DNA of 64,000 bases from Nitratireductor thuwali. Lineage in GTDB: Bacteria > Pseudomonadota > Alphaproteobacteria > Rhizobiales > Rhizobiaceae. The notes under the pieces were generated by a model. It saw only the letters and a list, made by a program, of their open reading frames with translations. It made no database searches and was not told where the DNA came from. The stretch is from contig NZ_CP030941.1 in assembly GCF_036621415.1 (NCBI RefSeq), positions 62,001-126,000 of the forward strand. The letters are read 5' to 3'. A program made the position numbers and the translations under genes. Below, piece by piece: positions 8,470 to 17,798 of this stretch (positions are counted from its first letter, which is position 1; the number at the start of each line of letters is the position of its first letter).

Positions 8470-9779
8470 CCGGCGTGGAAATAGGCATTGCTGCGATTGC
8501 CGTTCTGCTTCTGCTCATCATCTTCGGCATGCCCATCGGCGTGGCCATGATGGCCTCTTCCTTCGGGGCCGTGGTCTTCATCCGCAACGAGAAGGTCGCC
8601 ACGAGCATGCTCGGCTCCGTCGCGAACGACAGCTTGGAGGAATATCTCTACGCCATCGTTCCGCTGTTCGTGCTGATGGGTTTGCTGGTGACCGTTTCCG
8701 GCGTCGGCAAGGACACGTTCGACCTGTTCGAACGCCTGTTGCGCCGGGTGCGCGCGGGGCTGGGCATCGCCACCGTTTTCGCCAATGCGGTCTTTGCGTC
8801 CATCACCGGCATTTCGGTTGCCTCGGCATCGGTGTTCTCGCGCATTGCCGTGCCCGAAATGACCCGGCATGGCTATACGAAGAGCTTTTCCACCGGCGTT
8901 GTGGCGGGAAGCTCAGTGCTCGGAATGCTGATCCCACCCTCGCTGCTTATGGTCGTCTACGCCGTTCTGGCCGAGCAATCGGTCGGCCGCATGTTTCTTT
9001 CCGGCATCGGGCCGGGCCTGCTTCTGTCGGCGCTCTTCGCGGCGACAATCCTGCTGACGGCATGGCTGCGGCCGGCATCGGTCTTCGTGAAGGAAGACGG
9101 TCACGACGCGGGCGAACCGCTCGCCTTTCTCGGCTTCCTCCGCAAGGGTGCGCCGATTCTTATCCTGGTGACCGTCGTGCTCGGCGGCCTCTACGGCGGA
9201 TTTCTCAACCCGACCGAAGCTGGCGCCATGGGAGCGCTGGGCGCGCTGCTGATTGCGCTGGCACGGCGCTCGCTCACTCTGAAAAGCTTCTGGTCGCTCC
9301 TTCTGGAAGCCGGCCAGATAACCGTATCTGTCCTGTTCCTGATCGTTGCCGCGACCTTTTTCAGCCGCATGCTGGCCATGTCCGGCCTGCCCATGGCGCT
9401 GGCCGGGTTCCTCATCGACGGGTCGCTCGGCCCGTGGGGCTTCATGATCGCCTTCATCGCACTTGTCATCGTGATGGGCTGCTTCATCGATTCCATCTCA
9501 ATCATGCTGATCCTTCTGCCGATCGCGCTGCCGGTCGCGGAAGCCGCCAATTTCGACCTGATATGGTTCGGCGTGATGACGGTCGTGGCGGTCGAGATCG
9601 GCCTGCTGACGCCGCCTTTCGGCCTCTCGGTCTATACCATCAAGTCGTCGATAGACGATCCGGCGCTCAAGGTCGGCGACATCTTCCGCGGCTCGTTCCC
9701 CTTCGTCGTCGCCATGGTCGTCTGCCTGGTCGTCCTGTCGATTTTCCCCTGGATCACTACGTGGCTGGCGAGACTTTGA
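8466..9779 (+). CDS. dctM: TRAP transporter large permease (DctM)
   Basis: A 437-residue, strongly hydrophobic protein with about 12 membrane segments, standard for DctM. Family hallmarks are the early GMPIGVAMM segment, FANAVFASITGISVASASVF, VVAGSSVLGMLIPPSLLMVVY and the late LTPPFGLSVYTIK. It is the sodium-coupled translocation subunit working with DctQ and the DctP receptor encoded upstream. It is coupled to dctQ by a four-base overlap, and the next gene starts two bases after its stop. Confidence 0.9.
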   Translation: MTGVEIGIAAIAVLLLLIIFGMPIGVAMMASSFGAVVFIRNEKVATSMLGSVANDSLEEYLYAIVPLFVLMGLLVTVSGVGKDTFDLFERLLRRVRAGLGIATVFANAVFASITGISVASASVFSRIAVPEMTRHGYTKSFSTGVVAGSSVLGMLIPPSLLMVVYAVLAEQSVGRMFLSGIGPGLLLSALFAATILLTAWLRPASVFVKEDGHDAGEPLAFLGFLRKGAPILILVTVVLGGLYGGFLNPTEAGAMGALGALLIALARRSLTLKSFWSLLLEAGQITVSVLFLIVAATFFSRMLAMSGLPMALAGFLIDGSLGPWGFMIAFIALVIVMGCFIDSISIMLILLPIALPVAEAANFDLIWFGVMTVVAVEIGLLTPPFGLSVYTIKSSIDDPALKVGDIFRGSFPFVVAMVVCLVVLSIFPWITTWLARL

Positions 9780-9781
9780 CC

Positions 9782-10318
9782 ATGCATTCGATACTCTGCA
9801 TCTCGGGCAGTCTGCGCGCGGCCTCCTCCTCGACGGCGGTCGTCAACACCATCTGCCGGACACTCGCGGACGAGGCCGGCTTCTCGCGTTTCGACATCGG
9901 CTCCCTGCCGCATTTCAACGCCGATCTCGATCCGCTGCCGGAGAGCGCGACCGCGCTGAAGGCGGCGATTGCGGCGGCCGACGGGGTCGTCATTGTCACG
10001 CCCGAATACAACTATTCGATTCCCGGCGTGCTGAAGAACGCGATCGATTGGGCTTCGCGGCCCGGCTACGCCTCCGTCTTCAAGGACAAGCCCGTCTTCA
10101 TCGCCACGGTTTCGGGCGGGGCACTCGGCGGGGTTCGTGCCCAGGCGCATCTGAAGAACGTGCTCGGCGCCGTTCTGGCCAGAACCTTCGTCTGGCAGGA
10201 AGTGGCGATCGCCAACGCCAATACAAAAGTCAAGGACGACCACTTGGTTAATGAAGCCAGCGAAGCGTTCCTGCTGGAAGCGCTCCGCGCCTTTCTTCGT
10301 TCCATCGACAAACTCTGA
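9782..10318 (+). CDS. NADPH-dependent FMN reductase
   Basis: A 178-residue flavodoxin-fold reductase. The FMN phosphate loop is ISGSLRAASSSTAVVN near residue 7, and the family motif TPEYNYSIPGVLKNAIDWASRP is present near residue 76. A GG motif (VSGGALGG) forms part of the isoalloxazine site. Members reduce FMN or quinones with NAD(P)H. It closes the CoA-transferase/TRAP operon two bases after dctM. It could supply reduced flavin or detoxify a quinonoid intermediate, but no flavin monooxygenase is encoded beside it. Confidence 0.85.
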   Translation: MHSILCISGSLRAASSSTAVVNTICRTLADEAGFSRFDIGSLPHFNADLDPLPESATALKAAIAAADGVVIVTPEYNYSIPGVLKNAIDWASRPGYASVFKDKPVFIATVSGGALGGVRAQAHLKNVLGAVLARTFVWQEVAIANANTKVKDDHLVNEASEAFLLEALRAFLRSIDKL

Positions 10319-10419
10319 TCTGCATGCGGAGCAACTTCTACCGGGGATTTGACGAAGTTGCCTGGAGAGCTGGTTCCGGTTGTTTGGTCATCCGGCGTCA
10401 TCGGCAGCGATTTCCGCGC

Positions 10420-11098
10420 CGGCAATTCCGATAGAATTCGCACCCAACTGCGTATGTCTTTGCGCAACCGCTCGACGTCGTAGCGCTCGTTCGGGGCATG
10501 GATGGCGTCGTCGGCGAGGATGAAGCCGGTGACGATGCAATCGACATCGAGGCGATCCGTCAGGAGCTCCACCAGGGTGATGGTGCCTCCCGTCCCTTGA
10601 TCGGCGCCGGCTGCGCCCACTCGGCTTCCAGCGCGCGGGCGGTCGCGGACACGTAAGGACTGGCCTCGTTCACGGACACTGCGGACGTTCCGCCGCTTCC
10701 TTTGAACTCGACACGGCAGCCTGCGGGAAGGCCGGCCTCCACGAATCTGCGAAACCTAGCGCGGATATGCTCGGGACGCTGCCGGCCGACCAGGCGAAAC
10801 GACAGTCGCGCCGTGGCCGACCCGGGCAGGACCGACCGCTCACCCGGCCCGGCATTGCCTGCCACGATGCCGTTGAAGTCGACGCCGGGGCGGCCCCACA
10901 TCAATTCGACCGTGCCCAACCCACCTTCGTCGGGCCCACCCGTGACGGAAACGCCCGAAAGAGCCTCCTCGATGTCGAGCGCCTCCCATTGGTCCCGGAG
11001 TGTCGGAGACACTGGTTGGACGCCATCGTAGAAGCCGTCGATGGTCACGCGTCCCTGCTCGTCATGCATCGAAGCCAGGATCCTGGCCAGCGGATACC
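10420..11098 (-). pseudogene. M20 family peptidase remnant (N-terminally truncated, frameshifted)
   Basis: The dimerisation and C-terminal part of an M20/DapE-type metallopeptidase can be followed on the minus strand: ARILASMHDEQGRVTIDGFYDGV, then SFRLVGRQRPEHI. After a frame change near 10,580-10,600 it resumes with LVELLTDRLDVDCIVTGF and DDAIHAPNERYDVERL, ending at IRSWVRILSEL. The N-terminal metal-binding half (over 200 residues) is missing and replaced by an ABC ATPase fragment. The normal stop codon is also lost, so the frame runs on antisense into the FMN reductase gene. This is a decayed gene and should yield no functional enzyme. Confidence 0.8.
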
Positions 11099-11229
11099 GA
11101 TGGGCCAATGGCCACGCAGACCTCCCCTTTCCCGATCGTCAGGTCTACGCCGCACAGAGCGTGGAAGTCGTTGTAGAATTTGCGGATTCCTTGGAGTTCG
11201 ACGGCCGGACTGACTGGCGTACCATGCAT
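11099..11229 (-). pseudogene. Amino-acid ABC transporter ATP-binding protein, N-terminal fragment
   Basis: The minus strand encodes VELQGIRKFYNDFHALCGVD followed by LTIGKGEVCVAIGPS, the start of a GlnQ/HisP-type ATPase. It stops just before the Walker A lysine (expected GPSGSGKST) and continues as M20 peptidase sequence. Only about 43 of some 250 residues remain. Its start codon overlaps the stop of the permease fragment as TGATG, the usual coupling in these operons, so the original gene order survives. This is a deletion product. Confidence 0.8.
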
Positions 11230-11400
11230 CAGCGTGGCCCTCCCTCGGCAACGATCACGTCGTGGCCGCGGCCGAAATGACGTTCGAGATAGTATTGCCC
11301 GACCATCAGCACCGAGGTGATCGCGAGGTACCATGTCGCCGCGACAAGGAGCAGGGGGATGGGCAGGTAGGTCCGGTTGGCGATGGCATTGGTCGCGAAC
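11229..11400 (-). pseudogene. Amino-acid ABC transporter permease, C-terminal fragment
   Basis: About 57 codons on the minus strand read ATNAIANRTYLPIPLLLVAA, then TWYLAITSVLMVGQYYLERH and FGRGHD, ending in a TGA that overlaps the ATPase start. This is the last transmembrane helix and cytoplasmic tail of a HisM/GlnP-type permease. The rest of the gene is absent upstream, where unrelated sequence begins. Together with the two fragments downstream it shows the wreck of an amino-acid uptake and peptidase operon. Confidence 0.75.
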
Positions 11401-11589
11401 ATCGCCGGCGCTCATCTTACCGATCGTCTCTCGTCCTCAGCGCCGCGCATGCTTACCAAGGCGCGACGGAGTGGCACCTTTGCAAGCCGCGGGAGGGCAC
11501 ATGCTCATGAAACCGCCACGCAAGACACCGGGCTTCGATACAACTTTCGTAATGGAAAGCCTGAGTCTGCCCGAAGAACAGATGCGGGA

Positions 11590-12007
11590 CCCGGAGATCG
11601 GCTATCCAGCGCTGATCCCGCGGGTGCCAAACGATCTCATGACGCACGCCTGTCTGCACCATCGCTACGCGACGAGCGGCAAACTGGAACCCTGGGCACT
11701 CTACGAGGGCGAAACAGAGCTGCGCCTGGACCTGCCGGCGACCGCCGTTGTCGACACGATCGAACCACTGATCATGATGGCGGAACGCGGCGTGGGGATC
11801 GCCTCCCTGCCCGATTTCGCAATCGCCGACCAACTCGCCACAGGCCGCCTCGTAACCGTCCTGCCGAACTTTGTCCGGCACGAGGGTTCGTTTCGCCTGC
11901 TTTGGCCAACCAACCGTCACATTGCGCCCAAACTCCGGGTCTTCGTCGACTTCATGGCCGCGAAACTCTTTCCGGTGTCTCCGCATCGGAAGCCGATCAC
12001 TGCATAA
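11590..12007 (+). pseudogene. LysR-type regulator, effector-domain fragment
   Basis: The plus strand encodes roughly 140 residues of the C-terminal half of a LysR effector-binding domain: VPNDLMTHACLHHRYATSGK, IEPLIMMAERGVGIASLPDF, LATGRLVTVLP and LRVFVDFMAAKLFP. The helix-turn-helix half and the first part of the ligand domain are missing. The open frame upstream has no LysR similarity. It is probably another remnant in this decayed interval and incapable of binding DNA. Confidence 0.75.
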
Positions 12008-12206
12008 CCGGCAGATACCTAGGATTGCTCTTAAGCTCAAGCACCGAAGCTGTCTCGTATTCAAATCACGTTTTCAATGCCCGCCCCAGGCAGATGGACA
12101 TCGGAGCCATCCGTCGCCGCCGCGATCATCATCGGCGCGGGCAATCGCGGCGAAATCACCTTTTGGCGCCCTGCAGGCGACCCTGGATCGCGGCTACAGC
12201 CCGTCC

Positions 12207-12371
12207 ATGATCTTCTTTACATGGGCCGGCTTTGATGAAATGGACGAGCTCAGCGGCGACGGCCATGCCGAATTACTCGATGACGGCTCCATCGAGATCA
12301 CATTCGCCTATCACAATGGCGATGAGGCAATCCTCAAAGCCACACGGGATACTTCTTCAACAGCCTGCTAG
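12207..12371 (+). CDS. Small acidic hypothetical protein or gene fragment
   Basis: A 54-codon frame beginning MIFFTWAGFDEMDELSG and ending KATRDTSSTAC. It is rich in Asp and Glu with a short beta-rich pattern (AELLDDGSIEI, FAYHNGDEAIL). I have seen similar short acidic segments in uncharacterised proteins but cannot name a family. The frame is open upstream without a convincing start, and the gene lies at the edge of the decayed interval, so it may be the tail of a longer broken gene. There is no clear ribosome site. Confidence 0.3.
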   Translation: MIFFTWAGFDEMDELSGDGHAELLDDGSIEITFAYHNGDEAILKATRDTSSTAC

Positions 12372-12455
12372 AAATCCGGCATCGGCAACGCCACCTATGT
12401 GCAGAACGGTCGAGAGCCAGCGGCCGAGCGGTACGATGGAAGCGATGCGGAAAAG

Positions 12456-13931
12456 ATGACGGTACATTTCGACTTCGACAACAGCTACGCGCGCCTCGGT
12501 GCCGCCTTCCACTGGCCTGCCGTGCCGTCACCCGTCGCTGCGCCGCATCTCCTGAAGCTGAACCGGCGGCTCGCCGAGGAGCTCGGGCTCGACGCGGATG
12601 TGTTGGACAATGCTGAAGGGGTTGAAATCTTCGCCGGCAACCGACTCCCAACAGGAGCCGAGCCGATCGCGGCCGCTTACGCCGGACATCAATACGGAAA
12701 CTTCGTGCCGCAACTCGGCGATGGGCGCGCCATCCTCCTCGGCGAGGTCGTCGATCGGCAGGGCCGGCGTCGCGACATTCAACTGAAGGGGGCTGGCCCC
12801 ACCATCTTCTCGCGCAGCGGCGACGGACGGGCCGCGCTCGGCCCGGTCTTGCGCGAGTATCTCGTTAGCGAGGCCATGGCCGCGCTCGGAATCCCAACCA
12901 CGCGGGCGCTGGCCGCAGTCGCGACGGGAGAACCAGTCTACCGGCAAACGGCCCTGCCGGGCGCCGTCCTCACGCGTGTCGCCTCCAGCCATGTACGCGT
13001 CGGCACGTTCCAGTTCTTCGCGGTACGGGGCGACGATGCCGCGGTTCGCCGACTCGCCGACCATGTGATCGACAGGCATTACCCCGAGGCCGCGGGCGCT
13101 CCCAATCCCTACCGCGCTCTTCTCGAAGGCGTCTGCGCCCGCCAGGCGGGACTCGTCGCACGCTGGATGCAAATCGGCTTCGTGCACGGCGTCATGAACA
13201 CCGACAATATGTCGATCGCCGGGGAAACGATCGACTACGGTCCGTGCGCCTTCCTCGACGCTTACGATCCCGCAACCGTCTTCTCCTCGATCGACCGGAA
13301 CGGGCGTTACGCCTACGCCAACCAGCCCCGCATCGCGAACTGGAACCTCGTACGTCTGGCAGAATGTCTGCTTCCTCATCTCGATCCAGACGAAAACAAT
13401 GCCATCGAAGCCGCACAGGACGTCCTCTCCGGCTTTGCGAACGCGTTCAACACCGCTTATATCGACGGCTTTCGCGCGAAGATGGGTTTGCAGACACCGC
13501 AGACGGAAGACGCCGCGTTGATTGAGGATCTTCTTGGGCACATGGCACAGCAGAATGCGGACTTCACCTTGACCTTCCGCAGTCTCGGCAAAGCGGCGGA
13601 AAGCGAGCAGGCCGAGGAGTCGCTGCGCGGTCTCTTTGCTGATCCAACCGCCTACGACGGCTGGGCGGCTCGCTGGCGTATGCGCCTCGCGGCCGAACCG
13701 AGAGAGCCGGGTGAACGTCGCGTTGCGATGGATGCGGTAAACCCGGCGATCATTCCGCGCAACTACCTCGTCGAGGAAGCGCTTGCCGCCGCGGTGGCCG
13801 GCGACCTAGCGCCCTTCGAACGCTTGAACGAAGCGCTGGCCACGCCCTTCGAGGATCAGGCGGAGTTCACCGATTATGCCGGCCTTCCGCCGGTGCCCGA
13901 GGCGGCCTACCGGACCTTCTGTGGCACGTAA
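12456..13931 (+). CDS. selO: SelO family protein adenylyltransferase (YdiU/UPF0061)
   Basis: A 491-residue pseudokinase-fold AMPylase, usual length. The start at 12456 follows GGAAAAG; an upstream in-frame ATG at 12399 has no better site. The SelO landmarks are AAAYAGHQYGNFVPQLGDGRA (about residue 69), LKGAGPTIFSRSGDGRAAL (lysine near 110), HGVMNTDNMS (catalytic loop, near 247) and DYGPCAFLD (metal aspartate, near 258). SelO transfers AMP from ATP to Ser, Thr or Tyr of client proteins and is linked to redox stress. It stands alone between the pseudogene region and a phosphoesterase gene. Confidence 0.93.
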   Translation: MTVHFDFDNSYARLGAAFHWPAVPSPVAAPHLLKLNRRLAEELGLDADVLDNAEGVEIFAGNRLPTGAEPIAAAYAGHQYGNFVPQLGDGRAILLGEVVDRQGRRRDIQLKGAGPTIFSRSGDGRAALGPVLREYLVSEAMAALGIPTTRALAAVATGEPVYRQTALPGAVLTRVASSHVRVGTFQFFAVRGDDAAVRRLADHVIDRHYPEAAGAPNPYRALLEGVCARQAGLVARWMQIGFVHGVMNTDNMSIAGETIDYGPCAFLDAYDPATVFSSIDRNGRYAYANQPRIANWNLVRLAECLLPHLDPDENNAIEAAQDVLSGFANAFNTAYIDGFRAKMGLQTPQTEDAALIEDLLGHMAQQNADFTLTFRSLGKAAESEQAEESLRGLFADPTAYDGWAARWRMRLAAEPREPGERRVAMDAVNPAIIPRNYLVEEALAAAVAGDLAPFERLNEALATPFEDQAEFTDYAGLPPVPEAAYRTFCGT

Positions 13932-13988
13932 ACGCGCGGCCCACGAGCGACGCAACCCTATTCGGCGGACCGAGGAGCAGCTCTTTCA

Positions 13989-14447
13989 ATGGCGGTTATC
14001 GGGATCATTTCGGATACGCATGGGCTGCTGCGCCCCGAGGCCTTGTCGATGATCCAAGGCGTGCAGCACATCATCCACGCCGGCGACATCGGCAAGCCGG
14101 AGATAATTTCTGGCCTTGCCGAGATTGCTCCGGTCACCGCCATTCGCGGCAATGTCGACGTCGCGGATTGGGCGCGCGCTTTCCCTGAGACGGCTTCCGT
14201 AACACTGCTTGGCCGTCGCTTCTTCGTCATCCATGATCGCAATGATCTCTGGTTCGATCCTGCGAAAAATGGTTCCGATGTCGTAATTTCCGGGCATTCG
14301 CACCGAGCCAGCACAGAAACGGTCGACGGCGTTTTCTATCTGAACCCCGGAAGCGGCGGACCCAAACGCTTCAGTCTTCCGATAACAATTGCGACCCTCC
14401 ACCTTGAGGGAAACTCGATGTCCTCGACAATCCATCGTATCGCATAA
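13989..14447 (+). CDS. YfcE/MJ0936-type metallophosphoesterase
   Basis: A 152-residue calcineurin-like phosphoesterase. Metal-binding motifs appear in the canonical order: SDTHG (residues 8-12), HAGDIG (about 31), RGNVD (about 53), VIHD (about 80) and SGHSH (about 101), followed by NPGSGG. Family members are small cytoplasmic phosphodiesterases that hydrolyse phosphodiester substrates in vitro; the natural substrate is usually unknown. A GGAG lies 11 bases before the start. It follows selO by 57 bases on the same strand and may be co-transcribed. Confidence 0.88.
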   Translation: MAVIGIISDTHGLLRPEALSMIQGVQHIIHAGDIGKPEIISGLAEIAPVTAIRGNVDVADWARAFPETASVTLLGRRFFVIHDRNDLWFDPAKNGSDVVISGHSHRASTETVDGVFYLNPGSGGPKRFSLPITIATLHLEGNSMSSTIHRIA

Positions 14448-14718
14448 ACGAGGACGGCGCGACCGATCCAACTGCTTCCATCCGCCTCGTTCACGGCATC
14501 GTACCTCCAAGGCCGTTCGGCTGCTGTCAGCTTCTTACAATAGAAATCGGAAGCCGACTTTCCGCTAACGGCCCCCTTGCCGGCATTCGTCTTTGGTCCC
14601 GCGAATGACCCTCACATAGCGTTCGAGGTTCGAAGGCAGTTCAGCAACCTCGCAGCCCGCCGCCACAGCCGATGAAACCCTGGAATATCTTCTGCAAACG
14701 ACGGCAGGGGCCAGACGT

Positions 14719-15807
14719 CTATTCCGACATGCTCAAGACATAGACCTGTGCGTGGCCGGTGCGATCTGATGTGAACACAACCTGCCTTCCGTCCGGCGAG
14801 AAGCGCGGGTGCGGATGGGTGTGCTGCGGCGCATAGACTTTCACAGGGCCATTGCCGTAAGGAAAGGGCCGGGCCCAATGCGCGCCCATGGAACTGGCCT
14901 CAGGCTCGTGAATGAACATAGGCTCCGCATTGAGCGTGGCGGCAAGTTCGATAAGATGCAGCCCTCGATCAGGGAAGTTGGTGTCGCAGACCAAGCGCGT
15001 GCCGCCACGATCCGGCGCGCCATGCCAGGCGGGGAAGTTCGATATCTGCCGGACCTCGCCGGTCGGCACGTCAATCTCTCCGATCCCATTCGGCCAATCG
15101 ACGAAGAGAATGGAGCGATGGCGGGGCCGCCAGACCTCGTGTGTGATCCACTGCAGATCGCGGGTGCGCTCATGCATCCGGCGGTCCATCGTGCCTGAAC
15201 GGTTGGTCACCCAGACCCGGTCTGTCATGGGGCCGGCATAGAGGATCAGATCCTCATCGTCGGGGCAGAACTGCGGGTGGCCGATCGTCGGCCTCTCAAG
15301 GAAAACGTCTGCCGTCTGCCTTATCGTGTCGATCATCCAGAAGCGGGTGATCTCGCCGCTGCGCACCGGAACCGCCCAGTATCGCCCGCTGGCCGAGAGC
15401 GCCGTGGTGCCCATGGCCGCGCCGACCATGCCCTTCTCGCGCATTTCCGCTTGCCCGAAATCGACCAGACACTCGGCTTGCCCATCGAGTGGGCTGACGC
15501 GGTAACCAGCCTGCCCCGCAATGTAGTAGATCCAGCGGCCGTCGCGAGAAGGGATAACGGACCATTCCGCAAGGCTTTCCTCTTCGGTCAATTGGATCAG
15601 TTCGTGGCTTTGCTGGTCTTCGATAAAAATATTAGGCCTTCCGGTTCGGTGCGACAGGAACACCAAATGGCGCATCGCATCATCGAAGGACTCGACGAAG
15701 AAAAAGGGATGGTGATGGATCGATGGATGGGTCGTGACCTGCCGGACGACCACCCCGTGCTCGTCGCTGAAGATCTTCCCTTCTGCGGGCCAGACATGCC
15801 GGGACAT
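14719..15807 (-). CDS. Oligogalacturonide-lyase-like beta-propeller protein
   Basis: A 362-residue cytoplasmic protein (no signal peptide) built of WD40/TolB-like blades. Repeated units include SRDGRWIYYIAGQAGYRV, ALSASGRYWAVPV, CPDDEDLILYAG and the C-terminal FSPDGRQVVFTSDRTGHAQVYVL. The layout, with HHHPFFF near the start and the late HTHPHPRFSPDG, resembles the oligogalacturonate lyase family (PL22), whose manganese site uses histidines. It is the last gene of a LacI-linked operon with a TAXI-TRAP importer and a DapA-like aldolase, which supports a role in sugar-acid breakdown. The enzymatic call is by family resemblance. Confidence 0.65.
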   Translation of the reverse strand: MSRHVWPAEGKIFSDEHGVVVRQVTTHPSIHHHPFFFVESFDDAMRHLVFLSHRTGRPNIFIEDQQSHELIQLTEEESLAEWSVIPSRDGRWIYYIAGQAGYRVSPLDGQAECLVDFGQAEMREKGMVGAAMGTTALSASGRYWAVPVRSGEITRFWMIDTIRQTADVFLERPTIGHPQFCPDDEDLILYAGPMTDRVWVTNRSGTMDRRMHERTRDLQWITHEVWRPRHRSILFVDWPNGIGEIDVPTGEVRQISNFPAWHGAPDRGGTRLVCDTNFPDRGLHLIELAATLNAEPMFIHEPEASSMGAHWARPFPYGNGPVKVYAPQHTHPHPRFSPDGRQVVFTSDRTGHAQVYVLSMSE

Positions 15808-15810
15808 TGG

Positions 15811-17721
15811 CTACTCCGCAGGCTGCACGAACAAGCGGTTGGCAAAGAGCCCCGCATTCAGGCGCGAGGCGGCAAAGGTCGCAGCGACCATACCCCATCC
15901 CACCGCAATCGCTATCATCCAGATCGTTCCTCCCATCGGCTCGATGACGGCCGCAAGACCTGCAACGCCGATGATTATGCGAAGCGGCAATCCGAGCGGC
16001 TTGCCGCACCAGCCACCGAAGGCGACCGCCCAAAGCGCGGTTGAAGCCAGCAAACTGACGGCGCTGAGCGCGATCGTGCCGTAGCTGCCTTGCCAAAGGA
16101 TGCCGGGATCAAAGACGAAGCCGAATGGAATGAAGAAGGCGACGAGACTCAGGCCGAACGCCGAGAAGCTGGTTTTCATGGCTGATGTATTGCCCACGCC
16201 GGCCGCCGCGAAGGACGCCAGCGCCACAGGAGGCGTCACCATGGAGAGGACACAGTAGTAGAAGATGAAGAAATGCGCCGCGAGCGGCTCCAAACCGAGC
16301 TTCTGCATGGCCGGAACGTAAAGCACTGCACCGATGATATATGCGGCGACCGTGGGCAGGCCCATGCCCATGATGATGCAGCCGAGCATGGCGAGCGACA
16401 GCGAGGCGTAGATCGAGCCTTCCGAAAGCGACAGCAGCGAACCAGCAAATTTCAGGGCGAGGTTGGACTGCACCGCCACTGCGATAACGAGGCCGATGGC
16501 GGCGATGGGAACGGCTACTTCCGCCGCCTGCCTCGGTGCTTCGCGCAGGCCCTCCAGAAAGGCCGGCAGGCCGACGCGGGTGGACTTGCGCAGGAACGGC
16601 GTGACGAGGCAGCTCAGCGATGCAACGACGGCGGAGTAGGCTGCGGAATACCCCGTCACCAGGGCGACGATCAAAACGACCGGCGGGAGAAGCAGGTGGA
16701 TGCGCGGCAGGAGCGCGCCGGTTTTAGCCACTTCCTCGGCGGTCATGGCACGCTGGCCGCCGCGCCGGGCGGAAAGGTCAACCACGAGCAGCAGTGCAAG
16801 ATAGAAGGCGACGGCGGGGATCAGGCCGGCCAGCGCGATCTGCGCATAGGGCATGTTGAGCATTTCGGCCATGATGAAGGCCGCAACCCCCATCACCGGC
16901 GGCATCAACTGACCGCCGGTCGAGGCGATGGCCTCCACACCTGCCGCCCGGTGGTCCTTCATGCCGCAGCGCTTCATCAGCGGAATGGTAAAGACGCCGG
17001 TGGACACGACATTGGCGACCGCCGAGCCTGAGATCGACCCCATGAGCGACGAAGAGATGATGGCGGTCTTGGCCGTGCCGCCGACGGTGCGCCCGGCAAG
17101 CCGGACGGCGAGGTCGATGAAAAGTTGGCCGCCACCGATCGCTCCATAAAAGGCGCCGAACAGGATGAAATAGAAGACGAAGTCGGCCGAGGTGGAGGTG
17201 GTGATGCCAAGAACGCCTGCCGTCGTCATGGTTGTGATCTCGATGGCAGGCTCCAGATCAAAGCCGCGGAAGGAGAGCCAGCCCGGCAGCAGATTGCCGA
17301 AGAATGCATAGGCGATGAAAACCAGCAGCACGCCGACCAGGATCCAGCCGACCGCGCGACGCGCGCCCTCCAGCAGAAGGGCTACGAGCGCGACGCCGGC
17401 CCAGAGGTCAATCGGAAAGATCGGCGAGACGTTTTCCATGCGGGTCGTCAGACGGTCGAACTCAACGATGTAGTAGGCGCCGACGGCAAGCGTAGCCGCA
17501 ATCAGCGCGAAATCGACCATGCGCGCCCACCGACACGTAAGAAAGGAGATACTGAAGGGCCGGCAGAGGAAGAGCAGCACCAGCGCGAAGCACAGGTGGA
17601 CGGGGCGCTGGAACATCGGCTGCTGGGGTGCGAAGAGGATCCAAATCTGGAATGCAATGAAGAGCAAACCGATCAGAAAGACCGGAGAACGGAAGAGGGA
17701 ACGGGGCTCGGTCGTGGTCAT
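15811..17721 (-). CDS. TRAP transporter fused permease (TAXI-associated DctQM)
   Basis: A 636-residue integral membrane protein. The start MTTTEPRSLF at 17721 is preferred; an upstream extension would overlap the receptor gene. An N-terminal four-helix DctQ-like part is fused to a long DctM-like part with about 12 helices. Motifs are SADFVFYFILFGAFYGAIGG, SSLMGSISGSAVANVVSTG, ASTGGQLMPPVMGVAAFIM and MGMGLPTVAAYIIG. Fused permeases of this kind work with TAXI receptors such as the one encoded just upstream. The gene's stop is followed within four bases by the start of the lyase-like gene. Confidence 0.9.
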   Translation of the reverse strand: MTTTEPRSLFRSPVFLIGLLFIAFQIWILFAPQQPMFQRPVHLCFALVLLFLCRPFSISFLTCRWARMVDFALIAATLAVGAYYIVEFDRLTTRMENVSPIFPIDLWAGVALVALLLEGARRAVGWILVGVLLVFIAYAFFGNLLPGWLSFRGFDLEPAIEITTMTTAGVLGITTSTSADFVFYFILFGAFYGAIGGGQLFIDLAVRLAGRTVGGTAKTAIISSSLMGSISGSAVANVVSTGVFTIPLMKRCGMKDHRAAGVEAIASTGGQLMPPVMGVAAFIMAEMLNMPYAQIALAGLIPAVAFYLALLLVVDLSARRGGQRAMTAEEVAKTGALLPRIHLLLPPVVLIVALVTGYSAAYSAVVASLSCLVTPFLRKSTRVGLPAFLEGLREAPRQAAEVAVPIAAIGLVIAVAVQSNLALKFAGSLLSLSEGSIYASLSLAMLGCIIMGMGLPTVAAYIIGAVLYVPAMQKLGLEPLAAHFFIFYYCVLSMVTPPVALASFAAAGVGNTSAMKTSFSAFGLSLVAFFIPFGFVFDPGILWQGSYGTIALSAVSLLASTALWAVAFGGWCGKPLGLPLRIIIGVAGLAAVIEPMGGTIWMIAIAVGWGMVAATFAASRLNAGLFANRLFVQPAE

Positions 17722-17798
17722 GGCTCTGGCTCCGGCTGCCGGAAACGGATAGGGGTCAGGCCCGGTGCGGAAATATTCCGCGCCGGGCAAGCGGCAGG

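Noticed and set aside
14448..14718. Possible tRNA or small RNA between the phosphoesterase and the lyase-like gene (GGTTCGA occurs at about 14,627)
   Set aside because: No acceptor stem, anticodon arm or matching T-arm could be built around it.
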